DNA from: Albifimbria verrucaria
Lineage: Eukaryota; Ascomycota; Sordariomycetes; Hypocreales; Stachybotryaceae
Assembly (NCBI GenBank): GCA_020081605.1
Contig: JAHREC010000007.1
Span: 434,001-498,000, forward strand
Direction: 5' to 3'
DNA length: 64,000 nucleotides
Shown here: positions 11,939-23,744 of the stretch, in pieces
How the letters are laid out: every line of letters begins with the position of its first letter
Position numbering within the stretch: position 1 is the stretch's first letter
The notes under the pieces: model-generated
What the model saw: the letters and a program-made list of their open reading frames with translations, nothing else
The model's database searches: none
What the model was told of the DNA's origin: nothing
Made by a program: the position numbers and the translations under genes

Positions 11939-14191
11939 GCTGCAAGAGTTATCTGCCTCCAAGAATTGCCAAGATTATGCCTGTGAGACGAACAAAAGGG
12001 CGGGAGTCAAAAACAAGAAAGCCAAGAATATTATTACAAAGAGTACCAGGATTGATCTTGGCCAGCAAGATGTCTGCCTGGATAAAATTGAGAAAAAACG
12101 AAAAATAAATGCAAAAAAGAAGAGAAAGACGAATGTGAGAGTATTAAATGCACGAGTGACTCAAAAGAAGAGAAATAAATGGGAAGTCTGGTGGAAGGGG
12201 TAAGCAAGTGATAAGGGCCCCAAACTTGGAGGAAACAACGTGTATGGGAGTGCTTAGTTTGGAACTGACACATTATTCGCCCCATACAACAGTCTCATGA
12301 CAGGAATTGGTTATTGATCGAGCTTTCAGAGTGAGAGAGAGGCTGGGTTCCAGCTATACCATGATATTTTTGAAACTCGAGAAGGTGGCCAAGCATCTTG
12401 GCTGTAAAGCACCTCCGGACTGATAAGCCAAGAATGAAATTTCCTATATGGCTAGGATGAGAACCAATAACCGTAGCGCCATGCCTTGGCAGAGTCAAAG
12501 CTTTTTGTATCAACCTAGTCACTAATTGCTTGGAATCTCAGTTGAGTAGTGATGGGTTTCCGTTGTCATGGATATCCCATGTGACGTAAAGGAGCCAACG
12601 TCAATCAGCGCCAAACATTTGCGCATGATTAGTGAGGAAAGAGCTGAACGAGGACCCGACTTAATTTGTCTCACCCAGCGCCTCCTATGATGTGGATAGT
12701 CGCCATTTTCTCCGGTGGACCAACTCCGGTTTGCTGCTTTATGGCTGACTCTGGCTAATGTTGTCGATCCTAATTGATAGCAGTGCATCTATTTCCCTCA
12801 AGGCACACTTATGGAATAATCTTCATATTGAGAGCCCAAATTAACATTGGATCACGCAGCTAATATGAATGGATACCTGTAACCTACCTATTATAAGCTA
12901 CGTTATCAAAGGATATTGGTAAGCTTACTACAGCCAATGATCAAAATAGCAATTGTTTGATGGTGAGGCGGAGCAGTGGGAACAGGCCAGTCCGTACCGC
13001 ATATCAAAGCCATAAATTCAAGGTTATTTATTATGCTTTTTGGTTTCTTAGTTCAATTCCCCTACAGTCAATGTGACAAGATACGGAGGTAGCCGATGGG
13101 GTGCCAAGCAGCTATAATTTGTAGATCAACACAGGCGCCAAGGCATCTAGCATTTAGAGTCAATTTGACCAACCAACTCACCTGAAATAGCGGTGAATTC
13201 ATATAATGCAAAATTATTTCTCGTCTTTCAAAACCACTCATTGAGTTCCAACGGTTAGTTCCAACTTCTTTGGTGGCTACAGCAAACATTGTTGTTCTTT
13301 GTGGAGTCATGGGTAAGGGTTATGGGTAAGGGTTTTGGATTTTGGGAACAGGAAGGATGCCAAGTGAATGCCAAGAGCAAAGTATGAGAGGCAATTATTA
13401 CGCCCAGTCTCATCTGCGACAAGCCCCTGATTGATGAATGACTGGCGGTTCTGCCATGACCTTGGCAATGCCAATCAAGTTTTGGGAAGTGAAGATCTGC
13501 ACTTCAAGACAGCCCGTTCTCAACAGTCAAAGCACCGATTCTGAGGGCAGTTTGGTATAAGGATTTGCAATTCTTTTCGCGTGAGCCTCCATCAAGCGAT
13601 CATAACTTCATAATAAATTGTCCAATTGAACGTATCTGAAGAATTTGCCTCCTTGTGGCCCCTCTAATATTTGGTTTTGGTCAAGTTAGCGACCTACCTA
13701 CTTGTATGTAGCGGTGAAGTTTGATGCTACTCTCCGGTCAGAGGCAAAGAAGCCTACCCTATATTATAAAGCAATTAATTTAGTAGTCGCCGCCAGCGAC
13801 ACGTAAGATAGGTCGTTACTCTCTCGCTGCTAGGACTCTTCGGAGATTAAGTAAATCACTATTGCACCCTAAGATCTCTTCACTCTGTTGTAGCAAACCT
13901 CCGCACTGATATCTCCTCATTGACGACTAGTATTAGAAGAAACACCAACGTAACAACTTCAAAGTCGAATGCTTTCTTACTCTGAAGTAAAATTCATCTT
14001 GTTAAAAGACCGAGCCATTTGAAGCACATATCCTAGCTCTTCTTAGAAGCGTGACTCTTATGATGGCTGTGGAAATATCATTATATTCTTTACTCTAAGA
14101 TCTATTACTAGTCTATTGTTAAGGCCTCAATTGTATTCGCAAACGTAGCTTAAGTCCCATATGCTTCTGGCCAGTTTTGGCGCCTCGAGCG
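11939..14191. other. Intergenic, no gene seen
   Basis: About 2.2 kb between antiporter start and MFS stop. Contains a lysine-rich shadow frame near 11990-12200, an A-rich tract, and a 13-bp direct duplication at 13309-13334. No convincing exon on either strand. Confidence 0.4.
13309..13334. repeat. Two tandem copies of a 13-bp G-rich unit
   Basis: ATGGGTAAGGGTT occurs twice head to tail without mismatch. It resembles but is not the fungal telomere unit TTAGGG. Probably a slippage duplication. Confidence 0.8.
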
Positions 14192-15610
14192 TCAAGTACT
14201 TGATCGAGGAGGATGTACTGGGGTGTTTAGGAACATAACCCATAGTCCCAGGTCATAAGCCAATCTTAACGAGCCGCCAATGACGAAGGCAACCCAGAAT
14301 TTATCAGTGCCGGCCAGAGCTCCAGTGCATGAGGGGCCTAGCGTTGAAGCCAAGGTACGAAGAGTGCTTGTAATGCCCATAACGGCGGTGAGCTCTTCAG
14401 GCTTGACTACTGCAGCAATGAATGCCGCTCTCGGAGCCTGATCCATATTGTTTAAGCCAATTCGAATGAATAGTAGCACGATTGTCATAGCTAACCCACT
14501 GGGGCTGGGAAGAACAAAACAGCTGCTGAGGAGGGGATATGGGTAAAAACCATCGTGTTAAGGAGGCCGAGGTGTCTTGATAGAGGGCCAGCAAATACTG
14601 TGGAAGCTGTCCCAAGTATATATGCTGTTGACATGATATCACCCAAGGTCGATTTGGGAAGATGAAATTTGCGATCAAGGTAGTAGTTGGTCAAGGTTAA
14701 AGACACCATACCATCAGCCAGTGAATCGACGGTGAGCAGGAACCAGAGTTTGTACATAACAGATCGGGTTGCTTGTGAGATCTGGGAAAACCGAGTTCCG
14801 GTTTTAGCAGCTGCTTGAGGCGTTGCTCCAGGGTGCTCATTATGACCACTATCCTCATCGCCGGACTGGTCCTCTTCCAGCTCCAAAAGCCCTGGGCAGA
14901 CTCATCTGTTGATAGTTGGTCTTGCTTGGTTATTTCGCATCTATCGCTCATGCTCAGTGCAAATATGAAATTGAGTCCGCCCATCACGATGTAGACCCAA
15001 AACATTGAATGATACGCGTGCAGTGTGGACCATCCTTCCCGTTGCCGTAATGCCTCAACGACGCGACCGGCTAGTTCGGTACCAACGGCTGATCCTAAGC
15101 TTGAGAAAGTAACATACCACGAAAGTACGTCGGCACGGGTTTCGTGGCCTGTCAGATGAGACAGCGTTGATTCCTCAATGGCTCGGAACGGTCCGAAGTC
15201 GCCTCCAGTGGCGCTCACGACACCGCATACGGCAGCTAACAAGAGAATCCAATAATTGTCAAAAACAGCAAAGACGACACCCGACAGAGCCATTGTCAAG
15301 CCGCCGACGAGGAAGACGCGACGGCGGCCAAGATTATCCGCGACCAGAGTAACACCAAGGCCAAGAACAACGTCCCCACAAGGGTCAGGGTCATAAACAA
15401 GCCGATACGAAAATCGGAGAATTGCAATTCGGAGAGAAACAAGGCTATTATGAGAGACACGGCTCCGAAAGCAAACATGCGGCACGCCCGCGCCAAGATG
15501 ATTAGCCACGCATCGAGGCCGGTGGCGTAGACAGAGGCCAGCCCAGACTCATGCAGGAACCAGGTTGCAGCCTGTCCTGGCGCAAGCCGATTTAGTACGC
15601 TCGGCGGCAT
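14192..15610 (-). CDS. Major facilitator superfamily transporter
   Basis: A 12-helix membrane transporter, substrate unknown. ATG at 15610 (MPPSVLNRLAPGQAATWFLH), then a helix pair and the cytosolic loop-2 signature DNLGRRRVFLVGG (motif A). Helices continue to about residue 200; a charged, Glu/Asp-rich central loop (near 14930-14800) follows, then a second six-helix half ending at the stop at 14192. No intron is needed. The frame slips at a G4 run at 15374-15377, near 14888, and at a C4 run near 14502. Protein similarity is continuous across each, so these look like indels. Bridged length is about 472 residues, right for the family. The conserved R-A-F and E-E-L-T-A-V-M-G segment in the second half suggests the group of uncharacterised fungal MFS proteins related to bacterial efflux carriers. 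Confidence 0.85.
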
Positions 15611-16025
15611 AGCAGATTGACATATAGTTTCCGTAGTTTATCTCAGGGTTTGGTAAGAGAAGAGGAAGAGATCACAGTTACGATAGAGGAAAAATATGCG
15701 CTATCGTGAATAAATCCCGAAGAATCCCACGGGAGTCGGCACCTTTGTCAGCGCGAGATCGGCTCTAACCCCGCGATTGGTGCTCTAACTGGCTGGTGGA
15801 GCAGGGTTTACTAGTTGGATGACGATTGTGGTGGCATCATATCATGGGTGGCTGGATAACCAGCCACAGATAAGTCTGTTCCTTCAGCAGCTTCTGTGTT
15901 GTTTGAGTTGGGTGGTCAGATGACTGTCGTTCAACTTGGAGCCCTCATCAGGCTCCAGTGTTACAAATGAAGGGCCATCTAGCCATAGGCAGTCAACTCT
16001 TCAATAGTTCTAAAGACTGGTACCC

Positions 16026-16033
16026 ATATATAT
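16026..16033 (+). promoter_or_regulatory. TATA-like box
   Basis: ATATATAT about 75 bp upstream of an ATG in strong context (ACAACCATGGCG) at 16105. Supports transcription of the possible gene downstream. Confidence 0.35.
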
Positions 16034-16104
16034 GTCTCACCCCGCTAGTTATTCTCGGTCATTTCGAATTGCAACAAAGTAGAACAAAGGAAAATTCAAC
16101 AACC

Positions 16105-16838
16105 ATGGCGTCCATCACTACCTTGACTGGTCAACTCTTCAGTCAAATTCTGTCCGGGCCTCTGTTTAATGATTATCCGCTACCGGGTCATCTGGATCTA
16201 CCGACAATTGTCCAGATTCAAGGGCTGCACCCGTGGTTTGTTCGACTATCGTCTGCTCGAGTATCCTCTCCAGGCAAATAATGTGAATGAGTGACGAAAA
16301 CACTCTATTATCGTAGAAAATACGTTGGAGCTCGATCTTCCAGCCATTAGATCCGAAGCTATACGTCGGACAAGTAGTCATGTTAAGACCCTTGGTAATC
16401 GCAGTGGCCTTTTGAGACCTTAACAAATTCTTCCATGACAGTGAGAGACAGGGAATCGAGTGCGCGACCTAGAGCTCCAGAAAAGGACCTGATTAAGGCC
16501 ACGACGAAGCTAGTTCCGGCAAAAGACCTAGGTACAGGCTGGCACGAAGTTACAGCTTTCAAAGCACAGAACCAAGACTGATGGTCTTGCGTTAACTTTG
16601 AAGTGCGTAGAAATGAGCTGCCGCGGTTACCTGTTTGATGTGCGAACGAAATACTGTTGCACTCGCATCTAGGCAAATTGGAAAGTATTTAGCAGAACTT
16701 CATGAGCCAACCAGACGGCAATACTTATTCTCAAGTACTCTCTTGGATTTTGACACCAAGGATAATGTTCAAGATGCCGATACTTTAAAGCAGCAACTAA
16801 CAAAACTCGGAGCCCTAGCAAATGATGAAGTCGAGTAA
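16105..16838 (+). CDS. Possible unidentified gene, fragmented frame
   Basis: I do not recognise this. A well-placed ATG with fungal start context opens MASITTLTGQLFSQILSG and a proline-rich stretch. Downstream plus-strand pieces in different frames read like protein: one containing RWSSIFQPLDPKLYVGQVV (about 16320-16390), one with LVPAKDLGTGWHEV (about 16440-16580), and a C-terminal piece ending QQLTKLGALANDEVE at 16838. Joining them needs one-base shifts or introns I cannot fix. The antisense strand is also open for 97 codons here, which weakens the case. Confidence 0.28.
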
Positions 16839-17448
16839 ATTACATGATGCTGCTTGTTTTCATGGAAACAGGACAGAAGCACTGTGCCACAGGGTAGCCT
16901 AAAATAATCGCCAATCATCACAACTCAGGACTAAGCCAGAAATAATTGTGGCAACGTGGAATACGAACTTGTATGGAATGAGTCAAAGAAAGAAACCACT
17001 AAGAAACAAATTACAAGTCTCATGATTCACATGCCCCTTCGAGCGGACCAGCGCTGGACTCTGGCCAAGTTCGTGAGCAAGTTCGGCAGCCCTGTCACCC
17101 GTTGATAGCGAGTAAGCTAACATACCACCAACAGTTTGGTGCGACTGTTGTATTAAGCCTCCTTCAGGTCAGTTATTGCAACCCCCAGACATAAGCTATC
17201 CCATGTTTGTTATGGTTCGGAATGACCCTGTGTTGCAACTTTGTCTCAGGCTCGGATGAGAATTATGGATCGAGCTAAGCCCTTACATCCCATGTTAAGC
17301 GCCCCAGCGGCTCACACGCCCATTGGCCCGGCAGATGGGTTGATCAGTTGAAACTTAGGAGTTGAGCTAGGCATTGTCAAACAAGGGATGAATCCACCAT
17401 TGACTTTTGCCGGCATCGTCAATGTTAGAGACTCAATCCTGAAGGGAG
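16839..17448. other. Intergenic upstream of the 8-Cys protein gene
   Basis: Nothing recognisable apart from the promoter at its right edge. Confidence 0.4.
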
Positions 17449-17454
17449 TATAAA
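17449..17454 (+). promoter_or_regulatory. TATA box of the 8-cysteine secreted protein gene
   Basis: TATAAA in the context GGGAGTATAAAGATGAG, about 195 bp before the ATG, leaving a CT-rich leader of roughly 165 nt typical of strongly expressed fungal genes. Confidence 0.5.
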
Positions 17455-17643
17455 GATGAGGATGCTGTCCAGTTCTTGCCATTTTCTCCTTCATCCGCAG
17501 CTTTCATATCTCTCTTGTCTGGCACAAGCAATACTTCAATTCTTTCCCGCCGGTCGGTCTCTTATTTGCATCACTTTTTCACCTGCTTTTCGCAAATTTT
17601 AATCTCACGAATACAAAACTCCGAAGCCCTTACATTTATCAAA

Positions 17644-18108
17644 ATGCATTTCTCACACGTTGCCTCTGTTCTCTTCAGCCTTGCTGCTGTCGCTTCGGCT
17701 GCTGTTGTCGACACCGAGGGCATCCACAACGCCCCTCGTGATGCAGTCCTAATCGGTCGCCAAAACCAGCAGCGACCCGTACCCAATGGTAACTGCTGTG
17801 TCGCAAACACGAGCCTCAAGCAGGACACTTGCACCAGTGCATCGGGTGCAACAGGACGATGTGTACCTGGAGGAAACAACTGTAAGTCAACAGTTGGAGA
17901 TGTAATCCACTCTGTCTATCCGATGGTTGCTAATGTGCTCGCGACAATAGGTGGTGGCGCACTCAGCTGCGTCCAGCAATCGAACTTGCAGTGCGACAAC
18001 AACGTCGTTGAGCGAGGCAACACCCTGTGCCGCGCTAAGGCTCCTGGTGGTGGCCTTTTCGATGGCGCCAGGATCATTCAGAACCTATCCCAGGCCAAGG
18101 TCAACTAA
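17644..18108 (+). CDS. Small secreted 8-cysteine protein
   Basis: ATG at 17644 in the context TCAAAATGC. Signal peptide MHFSHVASVLFSLAAVASA; a propeptide ends near GRQNQQRP. Exon 1 runs 17644-17881 and exon 2 17951-18108, with the intron GTAAGT to ATAG precisely preserving the frame. The product is 131 residues. The mature part carries eight cysteines in the order CC, C, C, C, C, C, C (NGNCCV, QDTC, TGRC, NNC, LSC, LQC, TLC), enough for four disulphides, and ends GARIIQNLSQAKVN. The doubled cysteine is superficially hydrophobin-like but the spacing is not that of class I or II hydrophobins. It resembles the widespread group of small cysteine-rich secreted proteins of plant-associated ascomycetes; role unproven. 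The gene is intact. Confidence 0.85.
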   Translation: MHFSHVASVLFSLAAVASAAVVDTEGIHNAPRDAVLIGRQNQQRPVPNGNCCVANTSLKQDTCTSASGATGRCVPGGNNCKSTVGDVIHSVYPMVANVLATIGGGALSCVQQSNLQCDNNVVERGNTLCRAKAPGGGLFDGARIIQNLSQAKVN

Positions 18109-18557
18109 ATCTATGCGATGGAAAGATATTCGATGTATTCAATAGTTAATGGAGCGAATCCCACATGTGTGAATCCGCAATAGATACCATATTTACAAAT
18201 TCACCCAAAACAGTGAGAGATTCTTGAGACTGGAATCGTAGCCACAATTCAAATTCGTGTGATGGTTATATGATAAGCTCCATTTGGTGCCATTACCGCT
18301 AGCAAGTGACGGCATACATACGATATAACAAGGTCGCTTGAAAGTATCTTCTTTAATCGCCAATAGATAATTGATTAGATTCATTCTTCTCCCACGTTGA
18401 TACACCTGCTTCTTATTATTAAGAACATAATTTCTCCATCTACCATATCACTAAAATATCACCTGGAAGAAGCAGCATTAAAGATGAACTGCCAACCGAT
18501 CTATTTAAGAAGTTTCATCGTTTTTGAATTATTACCAAATTAGCCTTAAGGAGAGAA
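18109..18557. other. Intergenic between convergent genes
   Basis: 3' regions of the 8-Cys gene and the NmrA-like gene. No gene seen. Confidence 0.5.
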
Positions 18558-19471
18558 TCAACTATCTTTAGCAGCGATGTAATTAGTCAAGAACTCCTCC
18601 AAATTCTCCTGTGGTAGGTTTAATTTCTCGTTCCATAGCCCCTTCGTTACAGAATATTGCGCCAGTCCCGTGTTTTTGTAGAAGCTTGCTGCAATCATAG
18701 CCAACACACCGTATGGTTGTCCTTGCTGAACCATGGAGTTGCCGCTGTTCCATAAACCCTCAGCACTCCCTTGAGATACCTTGAATTTTTCTCCTATTTT
18801 CGGCTCGAGTATGTTGAGAACTTGGTTTTGTGTGATACTGAAGCTATTGACGTAGACAAATTGGTTCTTTGTCAGCTCCGGCTTTTGTAGACACTTCGCT
18901 ATGGCCTTGCCAACTTGGTCTAGATTTGTCGCTTCGTAAATGATGTCTCCTCCATCATATATCGTGGCCGTGCGTGCAGGCACATCAAATCCACCGAACC
19001 CCGGAATGTTCAAGCCCCAGTCGAAAACTGACCCAGTCACCAATGCAGTCCAGGAAATCTTATCCTGCTTCGTCTTCAGATAGTTGAGAGTCTCTACTTT
19101 GTCGATAATGAATGGAATCTCTTCCGCTGCCCGTCCGTCGGCGGAGTCGATGCCGTACTCAGAAGGAAAGAAGACTTTGACACCTGCATTGATAGCAGCG
19201 TCGATAATGGACTTTTGAATGGCTAAAGTACCCCGGGAGCAATGCTAGAAAATGTGCTGATAACGGCGTCTTGTCCTTGTAGCACCTTAATCAACGAATC
19301 TTCGGTGTAGTCTGACTTCACGTGGTGTACCCCTAGAGGGAGGATGGAGTTGGATGACTGGCGAGTGACTCCAGTAACATTGAAGCCTTCTTCCAACAAT
19401 GCTCTGACGGTGGATTTTCCTACATTGCCGCTGGCTCCAATCACGGCCACGTTTCTGATAAGCGAAGCCAT
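18558..19471 (-). CDS. NmrA-like / isoflavone-reductase-type NAD(P)-binding protein
   Basis: Rossmann-fold oxidoreductase or redox-sensing regulator of the NmrA family. ATG at 19471; the nucleotide-binding loop VAVIGASGNVGKSTVRAL (GxxGxxG type) is at residues 8-25, followed by the TRQSS segment that contacts the cofactor phosphate in NADP-binding members. The middle part includes VKVFFPSEYGIDS, a family hallmark, then a C-terminal substrate-binding region ending at the TGA at 18558. The frame slips once near 19231-19237 at CCCCGGG (G4 on the coding strand), between SSIAPG and TLAIQKSIIDA. No introns. Bridged length is about 304 residues, normal. The divergent neighbour at 20377 encodes a hydrolase fold, but a shared pathway is only a guess. 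Confidence 0.85.
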
Positions 19472-20376
19472 GGATGGCTACAATACAAATGGTGCCTTTC
19501 GAGTCGGTAAGTAATGTTGTTTCAAGGAATTGTGAGATTGCTGGGTGCGGTGATAATTGGGGTAATTCAGGGCATTAGAGGTATGACTACGAATTTATAT
19601 CAACAAAGCTGTGGTTTTTCGTGTTTGGCGCAAGATATTGGTCTGTCAACTTACTGATTACTATTCATTGCTCCTCTTACTAAAAATGCCGTTGATTATG
19701 CAAGATGTGCGAGGGAAGCTGGTAACTAGTTATTACTGTTCCAAGTCCTCAGCCTCGGTTGATCACTAATCCGTCAGATGCATCCCATATGCTTGCTGTC
19801 GGACATTTATCTTGAGCGATCACAAGGCAAGAATGCGACTTAATTTCTAATCAGTCAACCTACAACAGAAATTTAGACATATTTACCGCTCTAGGTTATT
19901 ATTAGGTCCTTCTACTTGAAGTTCAGCTTGGTTGAGAAATTGTGCCAATTCCGAACCCCAGCCTGTCAAGGTCTCTGCCCAAAGTTGCGAGATTTAGCAC
20001 TTCCTTTTAAGCTATTGAACTGAATGAAATGTCAATGAATTCGACAGCTCTCCCCAATACCCATCCCGAGGTCACCGATTACTATCTATGACCCTATCAT
20101 GTTGGCCACGCCAGGCAAAACCCTTTTGCTTATGTAGACTAAGTGTAGCATTCACATTTGAAGACCAAGTGGGGCCTCGGCACAAGGATATTGATTACTG
20201 AGCGTAGTCTACATGCAGAGCTGCTTATGCGAGCTGGTTAATAAAGAATACCTACCTCTCAAGGAACTGCAGTCTGATAAATCAAGTACTGTTGTAATCT
20301 GAGTATAATAATTCAAAGACACCTTCACTTGAGAGCTTTCTTAGTTTTGTGTCATAGAAATTCTAACCTCGCAATC
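19472..20376. other. Divergent intergenic region
   Basis: About 900 bp between the starts of the NmrA-like and metallo-hydrolase genes, so probably a bidirectional promoter. No gene seen. Confidence 0.45.
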
Positions 20377-21267
20377 ATGGTTCCTCAAATTGCTATATAT
20401 ACGTGCCCCCATTCCAACAGCCGTACCATCCCCAGATGTTACGTCGAAAGACTCTGGCCTTTGGTCTCCCCTATCATGCACTCTCATCTATACCTCAAAG
20501 ACGGCCGTGCTTGTGGACTGCCCTGCAAGCGTCTCGGCGACTAAAGACCTAATCTCGTGGATTGAATCTGTATTACCTGACGGCTGCATCGTCAAGTACT
20601 TCATCGCTACTCACGCTCATGGAGATCATTTTCTTGGACTGCCTGTCCTCCAAAACACTTTCGTCGATATCAAAGGTATCGGGACTCAAAGCGTTGTGGC
20701 TGGAATAGCCCAGCAATATGAACCGCCAATTTATGATCAAATCTGAAACCTGCGTTTCCTTACTCAGAATCTGGCACGGGGCTGCCTGCTACAAAAGCTG
20801 CTTTCGAGCCTCTTCCTGACTCTAATGAGCTGGACCTTGAGGGAAATATCATCAAGGTATATGATGTGCCTCACGGAGACACACACGCAAACTCCTTTGT
20901 TCATGTCCCAGCACTAGACCTTGTAGTGGCTGGTGACATTGTCTACAATGGAGATTGCCATCAATTTCTGGGCGAGGCCTCAACAGAGTCAAAGAGAAAG
21001 GAGTGGATACAGGCATTAGCGCAAATCGGGACTTTGCATCCAAAAATAGTGGTTCCGGGGCACACGTTTGCACCTATCCTAACACCTGATGAGACGGTAG
21101 CTACCGCCATGCTCGAAGGAACAAAGGCATATATTAAAGGTTTTGAGGAAGAACTCAGCCGCGCCAAAGATTGGGAAACCCTTTTCCAAAATATGAGGAC
21201 GCGATACTCGAGGTGGAACCTGTACATCCTCAGTCTTGGATGCCAAGCTGCTATAATAGAGAAATAG
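20377..21267 (+). CDS. Metallo-beta-lactamase-fold hydrolase
   Basis: Zn-dependent hydrolase of the MBL superfamily. The metal motif H-x-H-x-D-H is seen as THAHGDHFLGLP. Later ligands are the His in VPHGDTHANSF, the Asp of VVAGDIVYNGD and the His of IVVPGHTFAP, so all expected zinc residues are present. The likely ATG at 20377 (MVPQ) is out of frame with the following LYIRAPIPTAVPSPDV by one base, and a second shift lies near 20745 between PPIYDQ and KPAFPYSESG. No introns. Bridged length is about 297 residues. Fungal relatives with an A-P-I-P-T-A-V-P-S-P-D N-terminus are annotated generically as MBL-fold proteins; the substrate is unknown. The ATG context is good, but the N-terminus remains uncertain because of the shift. 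Confidence 0.85.
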
Positions 21268-21606
21268 CTTTTTCTTAGCAAAGAATGATAGATACCAACA
21301 TCCTAATCTAATATGGGAATGCTGATTGGTCTCCAGGGGTTAAATGAGTCACGTTTTTTAGATTATAGATGCGTCCTTTCCTCTACCTTCCATTCAGAGC
21401 CCACATCGGTAACTGTTAGTACTCAGCTACTATCACCATAAGTGCATTCTGGCAAACATATGATTGATGAAAATCATTCACTCCATAAGTATGAATTGTA
21501 TCTAATCGGCGTCTAGCGCCTGCTATGTATGTACATTGCCCAATAATCTCTAGAACAGGATATAATATATCTACTTGCAGTGGTGTATCAAAGCTAGGTA
21601 TTGCAC

Positions 21607-22378
21607 TTAGCAGGTGAAAACATCAGGTCCGGGAGCCTTGTAAGAGGTCAGAGGAGGCCAGTAGATGTTGACGGTGACACCAGGGTCAGATCCCTAACAA
21701 TATTGTTAGTACTAATTCTACTAGATTATGGTTTTGAGAAAGTGTTACCTTGTAGGCGCCGGGCAGGCTAACAGTGGAGGGCTTCTTAGCACCAGTTCCA
21801 CCAATGACATTGATCTGAGCGCACTCCTGGTAGAACTGAGCACCAGGGTAGCTGCCAGCACCGTGCAAGGCCAGCATCTCCGCGCGGAGAAGGTACTGTC
21901 CGGATTCGATGCATGTGGGGATGGTGATCTTGTGGACACCCTTGCCGTTGATGACACGCTCGGTTCCCCAGATGCCATCAGAGCCGAGGCCGTCTTGCTG
22001 GATCTTGAACCAGCCGTCGCCGTTACCAGGGTCAGTCGCAGCGTTGCTGACCTTCTTCAGGTAAGCAGAGATGGGACCCTTGTGGCTTGAGTCCATAATG
22101 TCGTTGGGAGCAGTGCCGGTGGTGCTGAGCATGTAGCGCCAGACGGCGGTGACGGTGCTTCCAGCCTGAACATCAATGACCAATGGGGTCGACTGAGTAG
22201 GGTTGGGGTTGCCGTTGCAGGCAATCGAGTTGGAAGTAACATCGGTGATAGGTCCGTTGTATGAAGGGACACGAACACCGTTACCAACGCCAAAGTTCTT
22301 GCCGTTCACCTCGAGGGATGAGAAGATGGTGTGCGCACTAGCAACACCAGCGGCCAGAATGGGTGTGATGACCTTCAT
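21607..22378 (-). CDS. AA9 lytic polysaccharide monooxygenase (no. 2)
   Basis: Intact secreted copper monooxygenase acting on cellulose or other beta-glucans. ATG at 22378; signal peptide [15 protein letters not shown], cleavage leaving HTIFSS with His16 as N-terminal copper ligand. Second copper His is in [13 protein letters not shown]; the [20 protein letters not shown] and [10 protein letters not shown] segments hold the conserved His, Gln and Tyr. Exon 1 is 22378-21749 (630 bp) and exon 2 21693-21607, with the intron GTAACA to TTAG in phase 0. The C-terminus is APGPDVFTC. 238 residues, no binding module. It is the longer-loop AA9 type, different in sequence from no. 1 at 7208, so the pair is not a recent tandem duplication. 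A TATA box is about 100 bp upstream. Confidence 0.95.
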
Positions 22379-22477
22379 TGTCGTAGGATTTGTGGGGACA
22401 AATGTATATCAATGCAAGATTGACTGCTGGTGCTGTTCAGATTGAATGATCAACATATTACGAGGAGAACCATAGAA

Positions 22478-22484
22478 ATATATA
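22478..22484 (-). promoter_or_regulatory. TATA box of AA9 no. 2
   Basis: TATATAT on the minus strand about 100 bp upstream of the ATG at 22378. Confidence 0.45.
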
Positions 22485-23744
22485 CGACGATCCCATTGAC
22501 GGCCTCTCTTTGTCCGTTTACTTAATTCGATACGGAACAGGCCAAGAGAGTCTGTTAAAGAGCCTTGTTGGGGCCAAGTGCTCCCATGACGGCGTAAGGG
22601 TATCCGAACTGATTCAATTGGCCAAAATAATGACACCTAATTGAATGAGAGCCACTTGAGGTTGCTGCTAAGCACGTTGTGAGGCTCACGGAAGATGTAG
22701 TTCCGAAAACATGGTGCAGTGCTACCTTGTTCCCTGGTTATGCCTCTCCACCAGCTCAGGTGACAAGTTGAATCTTCTTGAAAAAGGATAATTGAAACAA
22801 CAGACAGTTGCGTCATCTCGCAGAACGATTTCAGGGTCTCAAATACCCTTTTCCCTTTATTTCGTTGATATTTGGTGGTTATCGGCTTTACAATCGCTCA
22901 GCCAGCGATACACAGCTAAATGCAGGCATCATGCACCAATAAAAGTGTCCAAACTACGTAAGACAGGCGCATCCCTCATGACAACCTGGTCTTGGCCAAG
23001 TTCCATGTTCATAAAGGACAGTTGACGGGTGCGGAATGGAGCCGTTTCGGAGATCACCCGTTCCAAACCAAGGCAAGATTTGCAACACAATGGGTTCAAC
23101 AATGGTTGTAGACTCGACTCCTATTATTTGTAAAATGTGAAGATGGGGCAGCAGGCAATTAAGTGCATATCAAGTCTGCATTTTTGTGAGTAGTACGAAA
23201 TGGAGGCATGTTGCTGCCGCGCTATCACTTTGTCTTATTTGCTCGTGCTTGACGAGGGCAGTACCGACTATGACAAGGGCAAGGAGAAATATTGCAACCT
23301 GCGGTCGGGCTGCTTGATTTTTCAATCATAACTGCAAACTACTATTTCTAGAACTTTTCATGCCAATGAATCCAGGTCTGTGGCCGTGTCAGAAGCAGCA
23401 AATTGACGGCTGGAAATCCCTCCCGTAGGGGTTTGTCGATCACTGCGACTTGCGTGCTGAACTGCTTACTATAGACCCGCAATAACCAGGGCAGTTCAGG
23501 CCAAGTCGTTCCCCGTAATCCAAAAGGAACGGTCTGGGTTGCGGCATGCATGTTTGTGTCTCCACGGCCAGCGGAGGCATTAACCTTGGTTGTTTCCAAG
23601 TTTAATTTTTCGACCACGATAAAAGAGAAACTTGTCAGGCGGGCAATATTCAAGAGTTATACAGGTATGCAAAAGACAAGTTGAACCAGGGATATGGGAC
23701 CATATGGTGTTGCCGAAGCTACATTCGAAATAAAAGAAAACATA
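22485..23744. other. Intergenic, no gene seen
   Basis: Upstream region of AA9 no. 2 and 3' region of the acetyltransferase gene. Short frames only. Confidence 0.45.

Noticed and set aside
11880..12203. Lysine-rich 107-codon plus-strand frame
   Set aside because: It overlaps the antiporter's first exons on the opposite strand and its composition is that of an A-rich tract. No domain or start context.
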